From contig MU657197.1 in assembly GCA_026770575.1 (NCBI GenBank), positions 127,001-191,000 of the forward strand: a stretch of 64,000 bases of DNA. Direction: 5' to 3'. The notes under the pieces were generated by a model. That model was not told the DNA's origin, made no database searches, and worked only from the letters and a program-made list of their open reading frames with translations. The translations under genes were made by a program, and so were the position numbers. The stretch is from Pelagophyceae sp. CCMP2097. Taxonomy: Eukaryota > Sar > Pelagophyceae. Positions 12,701 to 24,700 of the stretch are shown piece by piece; position 1 is the stretch's first letter, and each line of letters opens with the position of its first letter.

Positions 12701-15700
12701 CACGGTGTTGAAACGCTGCCCTAGGCTCGGACCAGATGAATTATCAGTCCATGGCGGACATCTTTCGGGGTTTGGCGCAGACGGGAGCCTGGGTGCGGCT
12801 CATTGTTGCGCAACGCATTGGACACCGTCGCCACGTAGGGGTGTTTCGACGAGTTTAACCGCATCTCCATCGAGGTGCTCTCCGTGGTGGCGACGCAAGT
12901 CAAGACGGTGCAGGACGCCATCGTCAAGTGCGTGGCGGGGGGTTGGAGCGCTTTGTTGGGCGAATGCCGCGGCAATGGGCAATCCCGGGGCGGTGCCACT
13001 CGGCAAAGGTCGTGCGGCCCAAAAGGGGCGTCTCAAATCCCCCGGCAGGGTCAAGGGCAAAGCGGCCTCGGAGACGGAAAGGCCCGTTGAAAAGCGGCCG
13101 TTGAGACGAAAAGGCCCAAAGGAGACGGCATCGACCCGTTGGGAGACGGGCACGTTGGGAGACGGTCACGTTGGGAGACGGTCACGTTGGGAGACGGTCT
13201 TGGGAAACGGGCCCAAGACGCGGCCCGTCGTATACGGCCCGTCGTATACGGCCCTCTCGATAAGGGCCCCGCAGGGGAGCCACACCACCGTCTGGCTCTC
13301 CGGGCAGGTCGTGCGATGCGTGCGGTCCCGCCACCGTCACGGTTCCGGCGAAGGCAACGTTCCTTTTGGCCTCTTTTTCGCCGGTTCCCCCGCCCAGCCG
13401 GACGTCGTCGACCAGAGAGGGCGGTATGGATGCGCCCGAGCGTCGTGACAACCCTGGGAGTTGGCCGCGGCATTGGGCGAGTCGAATGCCCGGCGTGGTA
13501 AAAAGCCCGCCACCCCCGGAACGTTTGAAACGGGGCAGCGGCCCAGGCAGGGCTCCTTCTTCAGAGATGCGTTTTGGGGGCCCTGCGGGTTTGATATCGG
13601 GTTTGATATCGGGTTTCCGTTGCGGGGGGCGCCTGTGTCGGGGCACCTCCCGGGCTCCGTTTCCAAAAGCCATCGGGAGCACGGCGCCATGCTTGAGTGC
13701 GCATGTTCCAAGGGCGCATTCTTTGACCGATGGCGCCGTCGCACCGACGAGGGCCCCTTTTCGTTGGAACGTGCTTCCTCAAGAATGGCGCCTTTTCTCC
13801 CAATGGCTTTTGAAAAGGGCCGGAGTCTGCATCGACCGTCCTCGTCTCCGGGGCCGGCGAAACCGGGTCTCCGGGGCGGTCCTTGGGCAAGCCAGCGAGT
13901 GGATGCTCCAAGCGACGTACGCAGGAAGAGCGTCGCAGAGAAGCCCTGCTTCAGGGAACGCTCTAGGTTCGCGGTGGCGTCTCGCCGCTCGGCAGAGTAC
14001 CAGCACCTGCCGGCGGGGACGCCGCCTTGCAAGGTGTGTTCTTTTCCGGGGCGCTTCGGTCGTCGTTTGGCATGCTGTGTGTCGGTTTGGCATGCCGTGA
14101 TTCCGTTGGCATGCTGTGTGTCCGACTAGGTGGGCAAGTTTGATTTCTTCGGCGGGCTCATCGATCTGATTCCGACGGTTGGATTCTACATCACCATGAA
14201 CCCGGGCTACGCCGGCCGGACGGAGCTGCCGGAGAACCTCAAGGCGCTGTTCCGGTCGTGCGCCATGATTCGGCCCGACCTCAAGCCCATTTGCGAGAAC
14301 ATGCTCATGTCCGAGGGCTTCCAGACGGCGCAGGCCCTGGCCATCAAGTTCGTCACGCTGTACGAACTGTCGGACTCGTTGCTCTCCAAGCAGGCGCACT
14401 ACGACTGGGGCCTGCGCGCTGTCAAGTCGGTCTTGCGCGTGGCGGGCATGCTGAAGCGCGGGGAGCCGCACCTGGACGAGGCGCAGATCTTGATGCGCGC
14501 GCTGCGCGACTTCAACACGCCCAAGATCCCCGCGGTGGACACGCCCATCTTCCTCCGTCTCATCGCCGACCTGTTCATGGGCTTCGAGGTGGCCGTCAAG
14601 GTCGACGAGGCGCTCAAGGGCCGCATCGTGGAGGTGGCGCACAAGGAGGGCCTGCAGTGCGACGACGTGTTCATCTTGAAGACGTGCCAGTTCCAGGAAC
14701 TGCTCGACGTCCGCCACTCCGTCATGCTCCTCGGCCCGGCGGGCTGCGGCAAGACGACCATCTGGAAGACGCTGGCGGGGACGCACAACCTGGGCAAGCC
14801 CAAGAAGACGTGCGTCTACGAGACGGTCAACCCAAAGGCCGTCGGAGGCGACGAACTCTACGGCTACATGACGCTGTCCAAGGACTGGAAGGACGGCGTG
14901 CTCTCCATCATCATGTGCGTGGCAAACGCGCCCAACACGGCCGCCGGTGTACCCCGCATCGCAAAAGCGCCCAAATTGCCACGGGCGCGCGTTTCCAAGA
15001 ACCCCGCCACGCAAACGCGCATAGGCGCGGCATGGCAAAGTCGTTCCAGGACCAGGGCTTCTACGACTACCAGGTACTCGCTCCCGAGGGTGTTTCCCGA
15101 CACAACGCACTCGTCTCAGGTCTATAAGTGGGTCGTCCTCGACGGCGACATTGACGCGGTCTGGATCGAGTCGATGAACACGGTCATGGACGACAACAAG
15201 GTGCGATCGCCTCGCAACGGCCTTTCCGATTAAAGGGCGCAGGTGCTCACTCTGGTCTCCAACGAGCGCGTCCCTCTGAGCGATTCGATGCGCATGGTCT
15301 TCGAGATCAACTCGCTGAAAAACGCCACGCCCGCCACCGTCTCGCGCGCGGGCATCCTGTACGTCAACGAGACGGACATCGGGTGGCGGCCCTTTGTGGA
15401 CACGTGGCTCTCGAACCGCAACGCGACGGCCGCGGCCGGCGAGGTGGCCACGTTGACGGCCTTGTTCGACAAGTACGTCGAGGCGACGATGGCCATGACG
15501 CGGCGCGGCTTTAAGGAATGCACGCCCATACGGTTGATGAACAAGGTCAAGACGCTGGTGCACCTGCTCGAAGCCAAGCTGCACGAGGTGCCCGCCGGGC
15601 TGGACCTCAGCGTCGAAAAGTACGAAGCCGTCTTCGCCTTTTGCCACGTCTGGGCCTTTGGCGGCGCGCTCGTCGTGGACAAGGCGCAGGACGGCAGGAA

Positions 15701-18700
15701 GCGCTTCTCGGACGAATTCCTCGCGCAGTTCCCCGCGGTGCGCTACCCAAAGGAGGGCGACGTCTTCGACTACTACTACGACGTCCAAGCGGACGCGCAC
15801 GTGCACTGGCGCGGGTCGCTCGAAAAGTACGCGCCCGTCGCCGTCGGCGGCGGCCTGGGCCAGACGTCGTTTTTCCAGCTCAACGTGGAGACGGTGGACT
15901 CGAAGCGGACCAAGCATTTGATGGACGTTTTGGTCCGCGGCGCGCACAACGTCATGCTCGTCGGGACGGCGGGCACGGGCAAGACGAGCACCATCAACAA
16001 GTACCTGGCCGGCCTGGACAAGGACACCGACGGCCTGCTCTCCTCCAACATCGTCATGTCGTACTTCACAGACTCGGCCAAACTGCAGGTCGACCTCGAG
16101 CTGCCCATCGACAAGCGCGCGGGCCGCATGTTCGGCCCGCCCGCGACCAAGAGGCTGGTGCGTTGTTCTTTTAAAGAACGAGCCGCGTTGAAAGTCCGAG
16201 GCGCACTCTAGGTGTACTTCATCGACGACTTGAACCTGCCCTTCAAGGAGACGTACGGGACGCAAAACGCCGTGGCGCTGCTGACGCAGCAGATGCAGCA
16301 CGGGACCATCTTCGACCGCGCCGACCTCGGCTTCCGCAAGGAAATCGTCGACGTTCAGGTCCGTTTCAAAAGGGTCCGTTCAAAAGGGTCCGTGCTTTGA
16401 AGACGAGGCCCATTCTGAAACTCCAATAGTTCGTCGGCGCCATGAACCCGACGGCGGGGTCGTTTGAGATCTGCGAGCGCGCGCAGATCCAGTTCGCGAC
16501 GTTTTCGTGCGTTTTATATATTTTATAACTTTTCACAAGGGCCGTCCCCAGGTGCCAGATGCCGAGCAACGACGACCTGCAGACGATCTACGAGCAGATC
16601 TTCCAGGGGCACCTCGAGCTCGCCGGCTTCGAGAGGGCCATGTCTGGGTCTGCCCTGGCGACGTGCGTGACGACGGCGACGATCAAGATGGTGGACAAAG
16701 TCGCCTCAAAGTTCCTGCCCACGAGCGTCAAGTTCACCTACTTTTGGACCATGCGCCGACTCCGGCGCCGAGGCAAAACCGCTCGCGGAAATGGGGATTC
16801 GAAAGGCCCCGTGGAGAAGCGCCCCTCGAGAGCACGGCCGGTAGGGGCCGTTCTTCACTTGCCTTTTGAGGCCGGCAGACCCCTTGAAACGGACGCTTTG
16901 AAACGGACCCTTTTGAAACGGACCCTTTTGAAACGGACCCTTTTGAAACGGACCCTTTTGAAACGGACCCTTTTGAAACGGGCCCTTTTGAAACGGACCC
17001 TTTTGAAACGGACCCTTTTGAAACGGACCCTTTTTGAAACGGACCCTTTTGAAACGGACCCTTTGGGCCGTCGGGCGCACGTCTGCGGACGTGCGCCTCG
17101 AAAAAGGCACTGTTCTTGCGGGCCTATTGTGGCGGCAAGCCCGACGACGATGGGGAGGGCAGCGACTGCCGGGGGCCGCGTTGAAGAAAACGGCGCGGGA
17201 GACCTCTTTTGAAAAAAGATTAAAAAAACTGCCCCTTTTGAAGCGCGCGCACCTAGGCGCGAGCTCTCCAACGTGTTCCAGAACTTGTGCCGGGCGGACC
17301 CGCGCTACTTCAAGTCGGCGACGGACGTGGTCCGGCTCTGGCGGCACGAGATCCGGCGCGTGCTCTCTGACCGCATGGTCTCCATCGAGGAGAGCGCCGT
17401 CGTGGACGACTTTGTCCTGGACGTGTTCAAGGCGGACCTCAAGTCGCTGGGGTGCGCTGAGGACGTGCTGGACGAGGCGGTGCATCCGTGCATCTATTCG
17501 ACGTTTACCTCGGTGGAGACGGACGGGTGCTACCGGCCCGTCGCGGACGTTGCCGGGCTGAAGAAGGTTTTGGAGGCGAAGCTGGTCGAGTACAACGAGG
17601 GCAACGCCATGATGGACCTGGTCCTCTTCAACGACGCCATGGAGCACGTGACTCGCATCGCGCGGATCATCTCCAACCCGTCGGGCAACGCCATGCTCAT
17701 CGGCGTCGGCGGCTCGGGGAAGCAGTCGCTCTCCAAGCTGGCCGCGTTCATCTGCGGCTACGAGACCAAGCAGCTGACCATCTCCGGCTCGTACGGCGTC
17801 GCCGACCTCAAGGAAGACATCAAATCCTTTTACACGCTGACGGTGCAGAAGGAGACGCCCGTCGTCTTCCTCCTGACCGACTCGCAAATCGTCGACGACC
17901 GCTTCCTCATCTACATCAACGCCCTCCTCAGCAGCGGCTGGATCTCCGACCTGCTGCAGCGCGACGAGATCGACGCGCTGACCGGGTCGCTGCGCAACGA
18001 GATGAAGAACGGCGGCCTGGACCCGGACGACGCAGACGCGTGCAAGGCCTATTTGATCCAAAAGTTTCGAGCGAGGTTCAAGCTCATCCTCGCCTTTTCG
18101 CCCGTGGGCGACGTCTTCAGGGTCCGAGCGCGGCGGTTCCCGGGCCTGATCAACTGCACCGCCATCGACTTCTTCCACCCCTGGCCGCACCAGGCACTCG
18201 TCTCGGTGGCGTCGAGGTGCGTTTTGAGAGGTCAAACGGATCCGGAACAAGGGGCCGCGGGAGGAGCGGCCAGAACCGCGTCCGGGCCCCGTAGGGGGCG
18301 TCTGGCGGGTCCCTTTTCCGACGGGCCTCGGAAGGACGGGCCAGACGCCCAAACTGGCAGGTTCCTGGCCGAGGTCGAGTTCGACCCCGTCGAGCTGACG
18401 GAGAAGCTGGCGCTGCACATGGCCAAGGAGCACCTCACCGTGGGCGAGGCCTCTGACCTGTACCGCGTCCAGCAGCGGCGATACAATTACGTGACGCCCA
18501 AGTCGTTTCTCGAGCTCATCGGGTTTTACAAGTACATCTTCCAGGAGAAGCGCACAGAGGTGCAGCGGCAGATCGACCGGCTGGACGTGGGCCTCTCGAC
18601 GCTGCGCAAGACGGCGGCGGACGTGGACGAGCTGCAGATCAACCTGAAGCGCACGATGCTGCACGTCGAGGAGAAGAAGCTGGCGACGGACGTGCTCATC

Positions 18701-21700
18701 GAGGAGATGGGCCAGTCCCGCAACTTTGCGGAGAAGGAGCAGGCGGCGGCCAACGTGGAGAAGGAAAAGGCGACGATGGCCTCGGACGCGGCGTTTGCGA
18801 TCAAAATCTCGGCGGAGAAGGAGCTCGGCGAGGCGGAGCCGGCCATGCGCGCCGCGGCCGACGCGGTGGAGTGCCTCGACAAGTCCATGCTGACGGAGCT
18901 CAAGTCGCTGCCCAAGCCGCCCGCGGGCGTCGAAAAGGTGACCGCCTGCTGCCTCATCCTGTTGGAGCAGGAGTACAAGAACCACCTCAAGTGGGACCGC
19001 GCCAAGAAGATGATGGCCAACGTCGACCAGTGCGTTTGCCGGGCACCGGCGCCGGTTTTTCAGACGGAATGTAGGTTCAAAAACCTGCTCAAGAACTACG
19101 ACGGGCGCACCATGCCGGAGAGCGAGGTGCCCAAGATCGAAGTCTTCACCAAGGACCCAGAGTTTACGCCCGACAACATGAAGTCAAAGTCCGCCGCGGC
19201 GGCCAACCTCTGCACCTGGGTGGTGAACATCTACATGCGCGCGCCCGCGTCTTGGTGGCAACGGCCGAAGAGAAAACCCGCAAAGACGGACGTGGTCCGA
19301 AGCGCTTCGCAAGATGAAAAGGGCCCTCGAAAAGGGGGCAAAGGCCCGGCGCGTCTGCGTCGTGGAAACGTTGCCGTTGAAAGGCCCGTTGAATTGTGGC
19401 CAACGCGGGCCCGCCCCCGCGCTGCACTCTGCTTCGAGGTGCTTTGAAGTCCGCTGCCCCGATGATGGAGCGGCCCCGCGATAGATCTGGGCGCTCGTCT
19501 GTGGCGACGGCCGCTCTCTTTTTGAACGCGACCCCGGGAAAATCTCGGTCCAACGGCATTGGCAAGCCCGTGCGCGCAGTGGCAACGCCCATCGGGTTCT
19601 TCCCCAGGGCGGCTTGTTCGGGCGCGTTTCGCTCGTAGTTCCGAGGGGCCTTGTCCTTTGGATTTTCAACCGCCCAATGCTTCCTCCGAAAAGGCTCGGA
19701 ATGGCGCCTCTCAAGGGCGCTCCTTGGAGGCCGCTTTTTTAAAAAAGTGAAAACCCGGAGAGACCGGCCCTGCTCCAAAAACAAGCCACGCCCGTGTTCG
19801 AGAGCGGGCCATCCGAAACTTGGACCGGGGGCCGTTGCAGGGCCGTCGCAGGGCGGCCCCAAAGGTGCAGGAGCCCGGGTGCAACGGCCCTTTTTGCCCA
19901 CGGGTGCAAGGGCCCTTTTTTCCCACGTTGCGAAGACAACGGGCCGCTTTGGACGCCTCTCGGCGGGGCCCAGGTCGAAAAGAGCCCCCGTGCGGTCCCG
20001 CCGCCGTCGGACCTTGTCCAGTCCCTCGCTGCAGTCCCTCGCTTTTTCCTTCCGAGGCCCTTTGAGGAGGCGGCGTGCGGTCCGCACAGGCGCTTTTCAG
20101 AATGGCCCAGACTGCCAACACGGCCAAGTGCTCGGGCATTCTTCGAGGCCGTTTTCGAGCATCGTTTGGAGGCTCCCGTGGAACGCCGTCTTTGCAACGG
20201 TGCCGTCTGAGAACATTGGCCGAATTCGCCCGACTTTTGGGATTGCATTCAATCTCTCAATATGTGCGAGTTGGGCATGTTTGGATATGTGCGTTTGGCC
20301 TTTTGGGATTTCATTGACTTTTGGGATTGCATTCAATCTCTCAAGAAGATTCGATGCTTTCGTCACCCGCCGCATCTTTGGGCAGCGCGTCTGTTTCATC
20401 CGGGAGCGGGGACTTTGCGTCGTCTGCTCAACTTTCGAGGGCGGATGATTCTTGACGACGGCGCCTTTCTCCGGTCTCCGGTCTCCGATGATCTTGCTCG
20501 GGATGATTTTTCGGGAAGGGCGCACGATGGGCCCCTGGGCGGGTGTCGACTTTGGACGGATTTAGGTTCAACCGCATCTAACTAGGTTCAACCGCATCTA
20601 CGTCAAGGTGAAGCCGCTGATGGATTCTCTCGACGAGGCCAACGCCTCAAAGGCCGCGGCGGACACGTCGCTCGCCGTGGCCGCAAGCAAGGTGGCCGCC
20701 GTCGAGGCGGACATGCGCAAGCTCGGGGAGAAGTTCACAGAGGCCACCAACGAAAAGGCGGCCGTGGAAGCGCAGGCCGAGGCGTGCCTGCAGCGCCTCG
20801 GGCTGGCGGAGCGCCTCGTCTCGGGCCTCAGCTCTGAGAACACGCGGTGGGGCAACGAGATCGAGGCGCTGACGCACTCGACGGTCAACCTCGTCGGCGA
20901 CTGCATGATCGCAGCCGGCTTCGTCTCCTACGTCGGCGCCTTCGACCAGCAGAACCGAGAAGCGCTCTGGCGCGACGTCTGGCTCGCAGACCTCGTCGAG
21001 CGAGAGGTGCCCATGTCGAGCAGCCTGGACCCGCTGCAGATCCTCATCACCGAGGCCGACATCTCGAAGATGGTCTCCCAGGGCCTGCCCGAGGACCGCG
21101 TCTCCGTCGAGAACGGCGCCATCATCTCCATGTGCCAAAGGTGGCCCCTCATCATCGACCCCCAGGTATTGCCCCAAAAGGAGAATAAAAGGGGCCGCAC
21201 ACCCCCCCGTAGGTGCAAGGCATCAAATGGCTCAAGAGCAAGCAGGAGGAGACGGGGTGCGCTTGTTTCTGGGGGAGTCTTGTAATTTTTGCGGTCGCAG
21301 AGGACCGGCGGTTTTTCGAGGTACGTCAACTGCATGCTGACCATGCCGGTGAAGAAGTGGACGGCGGCCATGACGACGGGCCTCACGAGCGGCTTGGCGG
21401 TGATCATCGAGAACCTCGGCGAGGACATCGACGCGACGCTGGACCCCGTCTTGTCGCGGAGCATTTATAAAAAGGGGAGCTCGCTCTACATCAAGTTTGG
21501 CGGCGAGGAGATCTCCTACGACCCGGCCTTTACGCTGTACATGCAGACCAAGCTGGCCAACCCGCACTACAAACCGGAGATCGCCGCCCAATGTCCGTCT
21601 TTTGGCCGCGCGGTTGCCGCGCGGCCACAGCGCCAGACGCGCGCTAGGTACCTTGATCAACTTCATCGCCACGGAGCGCGGGCTGGAGGACCAGCTGCTC

Positions 21701-24700
21701 GCCAAGGTGGTGGGCGTGGAGCGGCCCGACCTCGAGGCGGAGACGCAGCGGCTCTCATCCGAGGCGGTCAAGTTCAAGCTCGAGCTGCACCACTTGGAGA
21801 ACGAGCTCCTGGAGCGCCTCGCCAACGCGCCAGAGGACATCCTGTCAGACGTCCCGCTCATCGAGGGCCTCGAGTCGACGAAGAAGACGTCGCAGGAAAT
21901 CCAGGTCGCGCTCGAGGCGGGCCGCAAGACGCAGGAGAGCATCGGCCTCGCGAGAGAGGTCTACAGGCGAGAGGCCTCCGAAGGGGCCATGCTCTACTTC
22001 ATGCTCTCAAAGCTCTGCGCCATCGACCACATGTACCAGTACTCGCTCGACTCGTGCGTCTGCGGGACCCCGTCTCTTGGAAAGAAACAGTCTTCGAACA
22101 AAACAGTCTTGGAAAAAACAGTCTTGGAAAAAACAGTCTTCGAAAAACGGGGCCAACCTTCAAAGGCCGCCCGCACGCCGCGGCCGCCCGGCCGAAACTT
22201 TTCGGCGACGCGGCCTGTCCTGAGCGGCCGAAAAGAGTGCGGGCCTTGCGGCAGAGGGTTCGCACGAGGCGCGGTGTATACGGTGTTGGAGCGGCCTCTG
22301 AGCGACGTGGCCTCGAAGCACGTCGGCGACTTTGGAGGAAAGGATCGAGGCATGCGTCCAGCCCGGACAGTTGGAAACGACTCGAGTTCCGGCCCCGAAC
22401 GCCAGTTCTCGACGGCAGCTTGCTCGACGGCCGCTTGCTCGACGGACTTTGAGGACGATAAGGACCCCAAAATCTGTGCGGTCCTATCGACGGTGCGGCG
22501 GCTCCTGCGGGACCCTTGAAAACGACCCTCGAGACGATGGTTCTTGTCCAAGCGCACTTGTCAAAGGGCACTTGTCGGTGGCGGCCAGACGGTTCCACGA
22601 CTTTTTCCACGGTCCTTTTCGACGGTGTGTTTCCTACGGGACCATATTCGAGACGGCTCTCTCGAGACGGTCCTTTTCGGCGGTGTGTTTCCTACGGGAC
22701 TCTACTCGAGACGGCCCTCTCGAGACGGTCCTTTTCGGCGGTGTGTTTCCTACGGGACTCTATTCGAGACGGCTCTCTCGAGACGGCCCTTGGGTGGCAT
22801 CTTCCATCGTCTTGGCCTTTGGGGCGACTGTGGACGTATTCTCAACGGCGGAACCGCGCTCTGTGCGTCGGACTTTCGGAGAAGCGTTTTTTTCGGAGAA
22901 GCGTTTTTTTCGGGAAAGCGTTCTTCTTCGGAGAGCGTTTTTTCCCTCGGAAACGCGTTTTCTTCGGAGGCCGTTTTGGTCAGAGTCCGAAAGCCCTTTC
23001 TCGACGGGCTCTTATGCGGTCCGGCCGCATCTGAAAACGGCCCTTTCACGACGGGGCCCATTGAGCCGTTGGGACTGTTTTTCGGACGTGCCATCGAAGC
23101 GGCCCTGTGCAAGGCCGGCGAGCGGGAGGACGTGGAGAGCGGGAGGACGTGGAGAGCGGGAGGACGTTGAGGCTTTTGAAAAGGGTCGCTTTTGAAAAAG
23201 GGGCTTGTGTTTGTCGACGTCGACGTTTCTTTTTGCGCCTCTTTTTCTTGGCGGATGCCCTTTGGAGGATGCCCTTTGGGAATGGCGGCTCGGTTTGCGC
23301 GGCATGGAGTGCACCAAGGCGGCCCTTTGGGAGCACGGTCCTGAAGCTTTGCCGAAAGTGGGCAACGCGTTTTCGGGAACGGGGACCGGGGAAGCGTTGC
23401 TCGATCCAAAGTCCGAGGACTGAAATGCCCTTTTGAATTCGAGATGCAGCGCCCGAGAATCCTTTTTGGGCTTTGCGCCCCGCGAAAGGGCCGCACACAC
23501 GACGCGCCCGGGTTGGCACTGCCTTTCGGGGCGGCTCCCGCACGTCGTCTCGGACGTTGCTTTTCGATTCTATGCGATTCTTGCCCAACGCGGTGCCGAA
23601 TGCACGTGATGCCCTAGCCGAATGCACGTGATGCCCAATCCGAAGGCACGTGAATTCAATTTTTAGGTTTGTCTTTTTTTTCCTTAAGTCCATCTCAAAG
23701 GCCGACGCGGCGGAGAAGATCGAAGATCGAGTCGGCAACCTGGTTGCGTCGGGTCGCAGCGTCCGCAAGGCCCCCAAATGCACACTCCAAGCCCCTCAAT
23801 CAGGTCTTTGCGCATCGTCGTCTACACGTGGGTGGCGCGCGGCCTCTTCGAGCGGCACAAGCTGATCTTCCTCTCGATGCTCACCTTTGGCCTGATGAAG
23901 CGGGGCACTCTGGGGGAGGACAATCTGTTCGACGAGACGCAGTTTCAGTTTTTGCTCCGGGGCCCGCGCCGCGTCGGGGCGGAGAACCCGCTCGGGGCGT
24001 GGCTGCCCACCAGCGCGTGGGACTCTGTGCAGGCGCTGTCGGAGATCGAAGAGTTCGCAAAGCTGAGCGGCGACCTCGTCGAGGCCTCTGCGCGGTTCCG
24101 AGAGTGGTACAACCACATCAACCCCGAGGAGGAAAAGCTGCCTCTCGACTGGTCCATGCTGGACAGGCCGGACAAGGCCCTGAAGAAGATGCTCGTCGTG
24201 CGCTGCCTCAGGCCCGACCGCATGGTCGCCTCGCTCTCGCGCTTCATCCGCAACACGCTCCCCGGCGGCGGCGCCTACGTCGACTGCGACAACTCGCTCA
24301 ACGCCGTCGAGATCTTGCGGCAGAGCCTGGCGGACTCGACGCCCATGACGCCCATCTACTTCATCCTCTCGCCGGGAGCCAACGTGGTGGGCGACCTGGA
24401 CGTCTTGGCGCGGGAGAACTCGCTCGAGGCGGGCGTCTCGTACCAGAACGTGCGTTTGGGCACTTTGCGACTGGCCTCCATCGCATCCGCGAAAATAGGT
24501 GAGCATGGGCCAGGGCCAGGACAAGATCGCGCTCGCCTACCTCGAATCCGCGCACCGCAACGGCTACTGGGTCATCCTGAACAACATCCACCTCATGCCG
24601 CGGTGGTTGCTCGAGCTGGAGAAGAAACTCGACTCGTCCGTCTTTCGGCGAACCGGGCACAGTCGGAGAGACCGCACGCCGTAGGTTCGGCGAGTCGTCG

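Noticed and set aside
13779..16301. Very long minus-strand open frame (840 codons) over the dynein beta gene
   Set aside because: It is the antisense shadow of AAA1-AAA3 exons; long antisense frames are expected with extreme third-position GC. No recognisable domain.
16880..17066. CRISPR-like array
   Set aside because: Units are contiguous 16-mers without unique spacers, and the context is a eukaryotic intron.
16706..18985. 759-codon minus-strand frame
   Set aside because: Antisense of exon 29-30 plus the 16-bp repeat, which gives an artefactual Lys-Gly-Pro-Phe-Gln repeat.
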